From: Sthenelais limicola
Taxonomy: Eukaryota > Annelida > Polychaeta > Phyllodocida > Sigalionidae
Length of the DNA: 64,000 nucleotides
Assembly: GCA_942159475.1 (NCBI GenBank)
Contig: OW804094.1
Coordinates: forward strand, 22,605,323 to 22,669,322
Direction: 5' to 3'
Shown here: positions 32,701-44,400 of the stretch, piece by piece
Layout: the number at the start of each line of letters is the position of its first letter
Position numbering within the stretch: position 1 is the first letter of the stretch
Notes under the pieces: model-generated
Databases searched by the model: none
What the model was told of the DNA's origin: nothing
Seen by the model: only the letters and a program-made list of their open reading frames with translations
Position numbers and translations under genes: made by a program

Positions 32701-33331
32701 GGAGAGAGAAACCCGAAAACAAGCAGGAAATGAACGGTGGTTTGCAGAACGTAGGAAGCGGATCACAGCCTCTAAATTTTCAACCTTTATGAAAAGGAAA
32801 ATGGTGATTACTGACAAATTTTTGACAAATACTCTATTGAAACGGGTATCTGTTCCTGCCACCGAGTATGGAACAACCAATGAGAGGATTGCAAGAATGA
32901 AGTATAGTAAACAGCAGAATCTCCATATCCATGAGATTGGATTGGTTGTTAACCCTGAATTCCCATTTTTAGGAGCTTCTCCTGATGGTATTGTCTGTGA
33001 GAAGGAACAATGTGGAATTCTTGAAGTTAAATGTCCCTATTCAGCTCGAGATTTAACAATTTCCGATGCCTGTGAAACTGTTAAATCATTCTGTCTTAAG
33101 AAAACTGATGCTGGGATCGAACTGAAGCCAAATCATGATTATTTGTACCAGATTCAGGGTCAGCTCTTAGTAACTGGAGCACCCTTTTGTGATTTTGTTG
33201 TATACACCCATGAGGAAATCTTTGTACAACGGATTTTTCCTGACGCAACAATGATGTCTTTCATATTGGAACGTCTGGCAAAACATTTTAGTTCTCATGT
33301 GAAGCCATTTCTAGATAAGTCAGAAAAGTAA
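29791..33331 (+). CDS. SWIM zinc-finger / YqaJ-type nuclease of the ISL2EU element, four exons, 498 aa
   Basis: Exons 29791-30116, 30501-30734, 31162-31306, 32540-33331 (1,497 nt, ends TAA). The SWIM zinc finger spans the first junction: C104-x-C106-x7-C114-x-H116, reading HCSCKAGISGECAHVFAVIL. This requires the AAG acceptor at 30,498-30,500; the CAG eight bases later would break the frame. The C-terminal half is a YqaJ/lambda-exonuclease-like domain of the PD-(D/E)XK fold: W302 and RKRITASKF, then GASPDGIV (D384), ILEVKCP (E397, K399) and QIQGQL (439-444). Such domains are 5'-3' exonuclease/recombinase components; in ISL2EU the protein is presumed to help process DNA during transposition, which is inference. 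Exon 4 lies inside an intron of the opposite-strand transposase, and that gene's last exon lies in intron 3 here. A second ATG at 29,836 could serve as the start. AATAAA follows at 33,411. Confidence 0.88.
31387..31392 (-). terminator. AATAAA overlapping the transposase stop codon
   Basis: The last codons GGT GAA TAA are followed by ATATGG, creating AATAAA across the stop. Cleavage 10-30 bases later would fall near 31,360, before the end of the opposite-strand exon 3 (31,306), keeping sense-antisense exon overlap small on this side. Confidence 0.55.
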
Positions 33332-34204
33332 TTACCTAATATATTTTCAGATCCTTCGATATGAGCCATGTCTTCATCTGATTTTTCAGTGGCACTGTCA
33401 GTTTCACTGTAATAAAAGAAATATAAGAAATTATTGGCACAAAACATGTTATTCATATATCGAATCCAAATGAATAAATATGATTTGAAAAATGAAACCT
33501 GTACTTACCTATGTTCTGTTCCTCCTTCATGTGACTGAACTTCGTTGTCTATGTTTTCTTGTGTCATTACATGTCCTTCATTTGTCCTGAAATAAAGAGA
33601 CACAACTCATTTATCTACCACCATTATCGATTCAAATAGATAAATAATTTTATGGCAGATAATTAGATTAAGACCTTTTCAATAGAACATTTTTGCTTTG
33701 ATTATAATCATAATTATACACATATGTAATACTTACAAATTAGGATGCATAATTACCTGGACTCATTAATTGAAGTCTTCCTTCTCTTTCTGGGAGGTCG
33801 TCGTGAGGTTTCCTTCACCCCATCAGCCCTAATTGGATCAGGGTGTGTTGGTGTTGGGCCTTTTCCGCCGACAAAATGCTAAAATATAAGGGACATAGCT
33901 AAATAAATGCATTGGCAATATTAAGTCACAAAACGTATCTCAAAGAGAACCCACCCCAGGAAATAAGACTGATATTGTTATAAAATCTTTGTATCATACT
34001 TACTTTCGAGCAGACAGCTTTATGTTGGTTAATCCTGTCAGTATTCAACTGGTGGTGTGGACGACTACATGCCTTAATCCAGCGTAGACATTTTTCAAGT
34101 TTCCTCTTGGGTGTGGGGAAATTAACCAGATATCCTCCTTCTCCTTGCCTCTCAGGGTAACGTTCATCCCCATTACATGTGCCCCAGGCACACCTTTTTA
34201 CCAT
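31388..34204 (-). CDS. THAP / DDE_Tnp_4 transposase of the ISL2EU element, five exons, 521 aa
   Basis: Exons on the minus strand: 34204-34004, 33878-33757, 33586-33509, 33406-33336, 32481-31388; 1,566 nt in frame with GT-AG borders, ending TAA. The N-terminal THAP zinc finger starts MVKRCAWGTCNG, includes FPTPKRKLEKCLRWIKA and closes with CSK-HF across the exon 1/2 junction: a DNA-binding C2CH module expected to recognise element ends. A basic PRKRRK patch and an acidic linker follow, then a coiled coil at about 165-200 (heptads in ANLQRQLATYSLENIDLRRQ). The catalytic domain has the DDE triad D345 (VIIDGTEIRI), D429 (VMVDKGF) and E476 (RVHVERAISR). All catalytic and zinc residues are present. 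The polyadenylation hexamer AATAAA overlaps the stop codon (31,392-31,387), so the message may end just before exon 3 of the opposite gene. Confidence 0.9.
33411..33416 (+). terminator. AATAAA of the SWIM/YqaJ gene
   Basis: First AATAAA after the stop at 33,331, in GTAATAAAAGAAA. The implied 3' untranslated region (33,332 to about 33,435) covers transposase exon 4 (33,336-33,406) in antisense. Confidence 0.55.
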
Positions 34205-34445
34205 TTTCGCCTACTATACTTGCAATATTAAAAAAACGCACACCCAATACAGCGCTTCTCCTATGCCACAGCATAGGGAGAACCTCGTGAGTAACACATG
34301 TTTGTGGGGGAAACCGAGCGCGGTGGCTCAGACACCACGTGGAGCCGATTTGTTATGGTTTTCCTGCCATCTGATTGGCTAATCTCCCCACGCGGTCAGC
34401 GCCCGGCGATACGTTAATTGCAAGATGAGGTACAAACAATGGCTC

Positions 34446-34700
34446 TATAATTCAATTCAATTCACAAACTTTTTTATTTGCAGATGGTAAATACAAGGGT
34501 AGTTTGGCTCTGATAAATCAGGTCTTCCGCTAAGTGCCTTTGTTCTAGTTGGTCTTGAATTCTAGTTACAAAGTTTCAACAATATAGATAACAAATAGAT
34601 TATAGTTTTATAACAACAATTACTTGAGATGTATAATGAGATGTTAGAATGAGAAATATTTAACATATTAATCTAACATTGTAGTGATTCTCAAATTAAT
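34446..34700 (-). mobile_element. Retroposon 3' end with (TTGAA)n tail
   Basis: Starts on the + strand with AATTCAATTCAATTCACAAA, then TTTTTTATTTGCAG and GATAAATCAGGTCTTCCGCT, matching the pattern of fragments at 6,295 and 25,834. Lies directly downstream of the ISL2EU element. Non-coding. Confidence 0.5.
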
Positions 34701-35476
34701 TGGCCGCGTTTGGTTGGAGTAAGCAAGTCAACTCAAGAAGAGAAACACAAAACCCAGCTCTATCGGTCCATGCCAGCATTAACAGTCCAGTTTATTCCAT
34801 ACTAAGTCTCAATCCGTTTTTGTGCCTAAGCCTGGGTGAATATCCAGGAGATATCCAGCCCTTCTAACCAACCAACGGTGCGGTCTACAATTAAATATGT
34901 GAACATAACATGTGTCTTCTTAGACAAAGTCTTCTTAGACATTGTGATACAGTCAAAGAGTAAAACTACAGGATATAGTACCTGATATAAAACAGTCAAC
35001 CAAGTGGTCAAATAACATAACTGTAATACCAATATGTAATGCTTGTGGTCAATAGCCACATTAATACATAGCCGAGTACCAGGGCTACCTTCCGGTTACT
35101 TCCCGGTTGCACTGAATCAGCCGAAATCCAGTCGCTCAGCACTACAACATATCATATTTATCATAAGAATTATTCCAGTTGAATATCATATTTAGCATAA
35201 GATTTCATGACAGTTGAATAGCGATAGTACTTCATATTATTCTGTATCACCAAAGAAACCTCTTTGGTATCACTCAGATTCCTTCGTAATTATTTGTTAA
35301 AGTACTGAGGGACTTCCCAGGGATCAAAATCAGATTAGAGACCTATATATTACCCACCCTGTCAAGTGCCAGCACTTTTTGGCTAACTAAAGCCCTCAGC
35401 GCGAGCCTCTCGACAGCCGTTCTTGCCTTTTAATGGTAAATCAGCGATGTCCGAAATTAAGCAACAATCAATGGCT
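34701..35476 (-). other. 3' flank of the arylsulfatase gene
   Basis: Read on the minus strand this follows the ARSB stop. The first AATAAA is at 34,796-34,791, 680 bp downstream, and may be the polyadenylation signal. A short tandem duplication (TTGAATATCATATTTA / CATATCATATTTATCATAAG) lies at about 35,145-35,215. Confidence 0.5.
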
Positions 35477-38400
35477 TCATAGCCAGGGTCCCCATGCTCC
35501 ACCATGCAGTGCAGGGTCAGCTCTAGGGTCCTCTTTGGGGTAATAAGGCTTTACTGCAGTAGCGTTGTAAAAGCTCAACCGTTCAAGAAGCTGTGAGACT
35601 ACATCAGGCCTCTGACTAGACAGGTCATGGCGTTCTTCGGGATCTGCTGTTATATTAAAAAGCCACAGATTTTGCGTGTCTTCAACAGAGGTGGGTTCAT
35701 CCCATGGTGTATCAGATGAGGGTGGTGGATACCAATTGGCTGCACCTGCAGCAATGAATCAAAATCAATATTACAGTTAAATTCAATAAAACAAACTTCT
35801 TTCATAATCATATATATGGGAATGAACAATGTAAAAACTCAAACAACCATGACAAATTATACAATGCCATTCATTACCATTTCTTACCACTTTCTTACTT
35901 GATTCAGAAGAAAGAAAATGGATGCACAGACTACAATCTATAGTCCCGCGTGGTCTCAATCTGGCAGACTAGGTGCAAGGAAACCCATCACATCCCACCG
36001 TATCAAAATTCAATTTTCTTTATCGGATGTACCCTCAGGTTTACCAACTGTTGTACACTGCAGATTTATAACCTGCTAGTCCACGGCCTACCACCATAAC
36101 ATCAACTCCTCCCTTGATAACATTTGGGGTACAGGGATTCATCCCAGGAGATAACTCTACAATGACCGATAATAATGATTTCCGAATTTTTATCCAAAAC
36201 CTGAAAAAACCGAGCTCCCATTCCAAAAGGAGCAACAAAAAACTAGTGCCTGATGAGACTTTTTGTCGAAACCACTAAGAACCATGTTGATATCTCTTGA
36301 AAATAACACCACAACAGGTAGTTAACCCCTGCTTTAACCAGGTGATACCCATTCAGGGGTCGCCCAAAAATCCCAGGTCACCTCCATATGACCGCCCCCA
36401 CAAGATTTGAATAACTGTGGGGATTATTTTTCAAACACAAAAAGCATTTGAAATCCCATAAGATTTATGACGGAATATGCTAAAGTTGTGATAATCCACT
36501 AATTGTCATTCATCTTAACCTATTGTTCACAATATCAACAACCAAGGTGTCAATCCCTAGCCTCACCTAGCGAAGTTACTAAGGTAATCCCTCACCTTGA
36601 CAATCCCCGACGATAATCCAATGGAAATCATCGGAGGAGATCGTTCTTTAATCTTGTCATACCTTATGACGTCACGTAGAGTCTGAGCGTTATCTCAGAT
36701 AAGTGGTAGCACCGCAAAGCGACAGGTTGTTTTAAATCATTTTCTTACTTAAAGAATAATAAAATACAATTCATATTAAACTCACCAGGATTACCAGTAA
36801 TTATTTTCCAGTCTCCGTAGCGCAGTGCTGCCATAGTTCTTACATCAAATGGACTGCCCTCCTTAGCGATACCTTTTGGAGATTCTAAGGGGTCAATGTT
36901 GTGAAGGATCTCCTTACGAGGACTGGGAGAACCATTGCTAGAGTAATATCGATTGTAGGTTTGGGTAAATATAAAGATCTGAGTTATTTATTTTTAAACT
37001 TTCCATCAACCACCATCTTTTCATTAACAGTAGTAGTTTTATTAAAACTACTTAGCACTGCATTTCCTCAGAAATATTGAGGAACATTTGCATATAAAAT
37101 ATTAATAACGGTATTAATAACAACAAGAATGGACAAGAATGGACAAGAATGTAATCAACAGGCTTTGTTTACTACCTTATTGTATCCCATACATCGTGAC
37201 CATCCATCTTTAGATCCTTGGTTGAACTCCCGGCCAATGTCAACAAAGTTGGAAACCAGTCAGTCACATGGATGAGTTCCTTTGTTGTCACACCTTTGTT
37301 CTTCAGTAGCGGACTGTGCACAAATCCTACACCTCTTATACCCCCTTCCCAAAGACTCCATTTACCTCCTCTGAGTGGATAATTGCTTGCACCGGCCATA
37401 ATCTCACCACCATTATCTGAAACAATCAAAGTGAACCCATTGGTTATATCTGTTCTGTTTAATCACATCGGCATTTTAAAACCTGCATAACTCACCATTG
37501 TTCACCATGCAGTTATCTGCCTATTTCAACTACATGGTGCCCACACCTACTTATACAAAATACAAAATACATGATGAGGTAACATGGGAGGTTTCAGTTC
37601 ACAGAGACATCAAGTTGGTTGTGGTTGAAAATATTGATTTTTCAGCCTAGTTTTTTTAGCCAATTGTACATTTTCTCAAAATCTGACCCATATGTTAGTA
37701 TTTCATTAATATAAATGATCTGAAAAAGAAGGAGCAAAGACAAAATGCTAATCTCTAGGACAAAAGTATAAGATATGGCATAGTTATAAAGACATAATAG
37801 GGGATTTGCATGTGCCACTGTGGTATGACTGTTACAGTGATAAAACAGTCACAAATACAACATTTTGTGGATGACACCGTGTTATTCCACTCAAGCTCAA
37901 CAGGGACCACCCTAAAAAATGAACAAGACTTGGACGAGGTAGGAAGGCTGTGCAGGGTTAATAAAATCTCGATAAATGTTAACAAAAACAAGGCGATGAA
38001 CATAACTCTCAGAAAACAAAAAGAGTTGGATGCAAATAAACTAAAACTCAACTCGGCAGAACTGGATTATGCCACAGAATACTGATACCTGGGCTTAGAA
38101 ATTGACGAAGGCCTGACCTTCAACCCACACATAATATAAAAAATTGAACAGGCAATCAAGAGATTTAAAGCCACAGCCAAAATTAGCTGTGCCCTTACAA
38201 GTAATTACACAATTTGATTTATAAAACCATGGTACGCCCAGTGTTCGACATCTGTGACATATTCTATATTCCGGCCCAAAAGAGACATTTAGACAGACTA
38301 CAAGCCACTCAAAATTCATTCCTGCGTCTAGCATTCAAAATTAATAAAAGAGATAGTGTCAAGGATCTTCATCGCGAAATGAAAATACCATTCCTCGATG

Positions 38401-41400
38401 AGAGAAGAGACTCACGCCTTCTCCTCCAAGCCCATGAGATGAGCAGTGATGACAGGAAAATAAATCTTCACAATCTTGCCAATGGTAAAACATAAAAAAT
38501 ACAGAGAGAATTAAAAAATCTTTCTTAATCCAGGCACCAGCACCCTGACCTCAAGGACCTTGAAGAAAACTTTTTTTCGTACTCAGGAATGGAGGACCCA
38601 CCACAGGCAAATAACAGTCAATAACAAGGCGCTTGTCTACTCCTTCTCTCTCCCCAACACATACCGTTGTTGCTTTATTATATTGCATTATTATATTATT
38701 ATCTCATTATGTCACTGTTATTACTGTTGCTGTAATTATAAAGAAGGGACGGTGTTCGCCAGAATGCTACCCGCAACTGTAAATATGTAAAGGGAGTGTG
38801 GCCAGGAGGTGACACAGTGTTCGCCAGAATGCTACTCAACATCCCCGTATATATCAAGAAAAGCATAAAGAAGTACTGTACTGTACCAGATCTCAGTTAA
38901 ATGTGAAGAGGTAGGTAAACTACCAAGAAACTAGATCTTCATGGCACTGGCTTGCCCAACCTATTATTGTTCATTGTATTTGTCTTGTTTATGTTATTAT
39001 TACTGCCATAATAATTTTATCATATTAATGTAGCCGCCGCATTAATCTATCTATCAACTACTACTGTATAAATTTAATAATTTAACTCCATTTTTTTTCA
39101 AAGGGGGCCCTCAGGAAGATCTATGGTTTCATAGAGGAGACCCATCCCTTTTTCAGTGTCAAAATTTGTTATATTATTGAAGATGTACACTTCCGGAAAT
39201 AAAAACCTATACGTACATACATCATGGGATGGATTCTATTGAGACCTGACATACAAATATTTGGCATGATTTCTTTTTTTTAATTGCAAGAATGTTTTCT
39301 TCAATATCAGAGTTATTAGTGTATAAATGAGCTATGAAACCAAATGCATGAGGGGTAAGATGAAGTCTTCTTTTATGTAAACATGTAAAGCATGAAGAAG
39401 GAGAAAAGATCTCCGAAACCTTGGTCATACATAATAATAAAACAACTCAAGCAAATATCAACTTGACATCGTCTTTCTCATGGTTTTGGTGTTTATTTTT
39501 CTAAATTGATGTAAAGCAAATACCTAACTTGGAGCACTGATAAATAGTTCATGCTGAATATAAAATGTTTTCTGTAGATTTTAGACTGTACCATTAGGCC
39601 CATAGTTCCATGCGAATCAAGATTGAAATTGGTGGCAATGTAAATCCCCTATAGTATTCAATATCCTGCTACCACCTACATAAAAAATCAGGCCTCAAAT
39701 ACCAATGTAAGTTACAATGGTTAGAATCTATACAGCCTGGCATCTATGGATATAATATTATATCTTCCTTATTACAGAAAAGAACATATAATTATGCATT
39801 TACCTGTTGAGAAAACAATAACCGAGTTTTCCCAGAGACCTGAAGCTTTTAATGCTGAAGTCACATTCTGCACGGCTTCGTCAAGGGCAGAAACCATTCC
39901 TAGGGTACGAGAAAAAGATGCAATATAGTAAATGTTTTGGATGCCTTTTTTTAAAGAATTATTTGCTTTTCTTCATCAAATGCCATAACCTATATGGGCA
40001 CCTTTTACTCATCTCCCCTATATATATGGGTGATATGTACATTTGTTTCTCCATACAGTGCACACCAATTAAAGTTCTTTGGCTATTTCCATACTTTTAC
40101 TGACATGACAACTCATACAAACTAATGCGCATGTTTGAGTATGTTATATAGTTGATACATATGCAAAAAATCTAAATGTGTGAGATATGTGCATGCATAG
40201 CTGATAATGCATTTTTAATCTAGACTACCTATGTGACAATGATAATAATGTTTCAAACTTTCAATATCGATAGTCAGTGGTTGATTAAATAGTATTACCT
40301 ACCAGCATATTTCCTCCGATTTTCGTCTTTTATGAATTTATATTTTTCCATGTAATGATCGGGAACTTGCAAGGGCGAATGCACAGATTGGTATGGTAGA
40401 TACAGGAACAAAGGCTACAATAGTCAGAGTTACATCATAAGCAAGGCAGCATCTTCTACTTATAGCAAATCATGAACAACAATGCAAAGACAGTGATTAT
40501 TTAAAAATGTCCATTCAAATCGCACATCAAATAAAAATTATATATTTCACAAACATTCAACTTGTTATGAGTCTTTATTATTTTCTCTGCCCTCTCGGTA
40601 AACAAATTGACTGAATAGTCAGTGTTGTTCCAGATTACGTCGTAATTATCTCGCAAATCCACTCCACAGCCTTCTTCATAACAGTTCCAGTGGTTGAAAT
40701 AATCTTCAGCACCAGTAAGGTAACCTGTTGGGGAGTGAAATAAAAAATAATTTGCATAATATTCAACTATTCAATAATTGTTCTCTCATGGTGTCTCTCA
40801 AAACTATCCAAAGTTTCCCACCCTCAACATCCTTTTTAAGATAATTTTTTATGTAATTCAATTCCACCTAATGAATTAATCATTTCATCAAATCAATTCA
40901 ACTTATATCTTATCATCAACTCAAATCTTTAAAATAAATTCATTAAGTCAATTCTATTATACAAAAATCATCAATGCAACAATAACATTTTTTATATACA
41001 AATAGTTTTGATAAACCAAAAATCTACACAATATGTAGTGAACTGCAGATTTGTGGGCACAAGTTTGCAAAACTCTGTGAAAGAATCAAGCTAATGAAAA
41101 GTATCCATTTGCAGCTGGTTTTATTACCCAAATAGCACAGTTACAATGAACACTGTCACTGAATGGGGTTTGCCTAATTTGAACAACAGAAATATCTCAG
41201 TCTGCGGCGCGGCTCGAGTACGTAGTATTAAGCCAAGCGCCTCTCCCCCTGTGGAGCTGGTGTATGCTCCGCCTATTGTCCGTCGAAGGGTGTCTTGAGG
41301 GTCGTCTGCCCGATGACGTGGTGTCGAAAATAGCAAAATGAGTCACAAGTCGCAAAAAATGGATTTTGAGATATCATTATATTTGAAAAGATCAGATCAA

Positions 41401-44400
41401 GACGATTCCAATGATAGTAAACAGTCTAATAATCTAGTAAATATTTCTATATATTAAGTTTGATATTTTTTGGGGAAAAAAACACTTTGCGCTAATTCTT
41501 GGAGGCAATAACCAGTAGAGTAATTGAATGTACCCTATAAGATTACCATAGAAATGCATGAATATATTTAATACACTGTCTTGAATTTTGGTACATGTAT
41601 TCATGCCATAAACAGCGTTAAGCACCCCAAAAATAAAAACATTCACACAAAGACATCTTGTGAATAAAACACTTTGAAAAATAGGAATTTTGCGACTTAT
41701 GACTCATTTTCCTGAAACGCATCACATATACACATTATACATACATATCAACATTCATACACAATTTACAATACAGCCTGATTATTGTAAGTATCATTAT
41801 GCAAATATATAGGAAAGAACTTATTTACCAAGATGAGAGTCAAAGCCACGACGAAGAGGTAGGCATGCATTTTTGTAGAAGCCTAAATGCCATTTTCCAA
41901 CTATGTGTGTGGAATAGCCAACCGATTTCAATTTATCTGCTAGAGTAGGAGTATCCAGTGGCAAACAACTAGGTTGTTTTGATTCTATTACCTCATGTTG
42001 CAAACCAGTATGGATCTGAAATATAATTATAGGGCCTACAAATTAGGAGGTGAATAAATGGTTTTCAATCTGGCTGCAACTGAAGACCCATTTTCACTTC
42101 AACTTGCTGGATAGTTTAACTCTAATGAATATGTGATCCGTTTTAGGAAAATTAGTCATCAGTCGCAAAATATAGATTTTGAGATAGCACCCTATTTGAA
42201 AAGAGGAGATCAAGGGGATTCCAATGATAGTAAACACTAGGATACCTTATAAGGATTTCTATATTTTAAGTTTGATATTTTTATTTTTGAAAAAAAAGTT
42301 TGCAATGTTTCTGGATGGGTAATTACCAGTAAAGTAACTAAATATACTCCATACGTAGGCCCACAAAACACAAGGATATATTTAATACAATGTCCCGAAA
42401 TTTGTTACACTGATTTATATGACTATAAGTGCTAAGCCCTCTAAACATCAGAGCATTTCAATAAAGAGATCTCGTGAAATAACCACTTTGAAAAATATCA
42501 ATTTAGCGACTTGTGACTCATTTTACTGGAACACATCACATATAGGCCCATTCCCTTCGCCCACTTCATCGGAGCTAATAGGTTGATTTAGCAATAGCTA
42601 CTTGTGATGTGGTGGCACATGTTACTGTTGTGGGGATCTCTAGTGAGCGGTTAGATCATAAGGTTGTGGTCATGAGGCATGTCTATGGCTCCCGTGAACC
42701 AGGCCGAGGCAAAGCCACAACCACAAAGGAGCACAACCTCATGATCTAATGGCTTTAGTTTCAAAGCAAAATGAACCAGTTGAATGCCATGATCTTGCCG
42801 TTTTGTACGGAAAACAGGAGTGCTCAGGCATGTAAAGTGACTTTTTATTTCACTTTTTAAATAGAAAATCATTTTCATTTCCAAAATCATTTTGAATTTC
42901 AAAATTATTTTCTATCTCATTTAAAAACTAAAATGCTAAAAACTAAAATTGTTTTAACGTATGTTTCAAAGACACAGACGTTTTCATTTCAGTTTTGAAT
43001 TTGATTTCAAGACAATCTAGATCTCGTGAGAACATTCAAGTGCGTTTTCATCTCCATTTTGAAATGTAAATAAAAAGCTATGAACGAGACTTAAAATGAG
43101 ATGAGATCTCACAAGATTTCACGCACAAGATGGCGCCATAGATATGTGTCAAAGTAAGTTTAATTACTCAGTAAGATATTTGATAAAGTTTACAGTAATA
43201 GACATTATTCCTCTTACAGGTGTATTTCACATCTCAATGTTAGTTAATGATTAAAAAAAGATTTATTTTAGACAAATAAATTAAAAATGTTTCCTCTATG
43301 CATAATATAGTACTACAGGCTATAATAAATTGGACTTCCATGCACTAATGCATTAAGATACCTTCTGCGCTGCTACTTTTACAACCCCCCTTCCTTCTCA
43401 TCCTATAGAGCTTTTTTTAAAGGGCCATAGGTTTATATTCTGTTTAGTGTCAGAATGATACTAAAATATAAAAGAAAACCTGACAATATGAAGTCAATAT
43501 GGTCAGATATCAGAATCCAAAGTTTTTTTTCATTTGAACCATTAATGACCTTTTAATCACATAAAGACCTATATTTCTATTAAAACTAACATAATAACAG
43601 AGGATACAGAAGTCCCAAAAATTAATTTTTGCGACACATATTTTAAATGCTGGAATCAATTTAGGTACACGTAAGACATCTTATGTTGAAATTTAGTGGT
43701 GTTTGATACATTTGTTCACTGTCTAATTACAGAAAAGTACAAAAATCATTGAATTATATATCCCATCAGTGATGTTAATTAATGTCACTTTTCCATGGTA
43801 AAATTAAATATTATGTAATGATAATGTAAAGTTCAAGAAGATAATACCTATACATGTGTATAGTGACCACAATTTGATTTGAAGAGTGGAAACTAGCCAT
43901 GCAATGAGGGCATAGAGGAATTTAGCTAATGTCCCAACAGTGATCCTCATAAACACCTTAATTTGACTAGTTTCATCTCTAAAAAGCATGATTTGATAAG
44001 AATCAATTGTTATCGAGACTGTTTATGGGTATTTATTATAATAACAACCAATATATAAATGGTTGATATTTTCAGTGACTAGTTTATGTGAATGTAGAGC
44101 CAAAGGGTCTTTCTCAGATGCTTGGATCTGGACGAAAGGTCTTTACATTTCAAAAATGTAAACCAAGGTCTTATTTTTGTGAAATGACACCCACCTTCTA
44201 ATATCTGTGCTGCTTTCTGAACTCAATAACCACTGTTTGTGGTTTGTATATAGCTTGCACTGACACTGCCATTGTATGGGTGAGCGAAATCAGGTGTGAA
44301 ACAAAGTGGCACATGAGGTGCGTGCTACATTGAGGCTGCACTTGCTTCCTAAATTCACAGAGGCCTGATTTTTCGCACAGACTACTATAGTGTTAAGATT

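Larger units (their letters stand above)
29708..34416. mobile_element. ISL2EU-type DNA transposon, apparently complete, 4,709 bp
   Basis: Bounded by the perfect 12-bp inverted repeat TAACGTATCGCC (29,708-29,719 and 34,405-34,416) and a 2-bp AT duplication (29,706-29,707 and 34,417-34,418). Between the ends lie two intact spliced genes on opposite strands: a SWIM/YqaJ nuclease (+) and a THAP/DDE transposase (-). A transposase partnered by a YqaJ-domain protein is the diagnostic gene set of the ISL2EU group, a relative of bacterial ISL2 and of Harbinger-type DDE_Tnp_4 transposases; an AT duplication is, to my recollection, usual for the group. No frameshift or stop interrupts either gene, so the copy may be recent or still capable of movement. 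Confidence 0.88.
37795..39654. mobile_element. Rep-C MITE, copy 5, split by a LINE fragment
   Basis: The left 45 bp (AATAGGGGATTTGCATGTGC to CTGTTACAGTG) and the right 440 bp (CATGGGATGGATTCTATTG to GTAAATCCCCTAT) are the two parts of one Rep-C element. Between them, about 37,842-39,216, is the LINE-derived insert described separately. In intact copies the junction reads GTTACAGTGCATGCTGGGAT. Confidence 0.75.
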
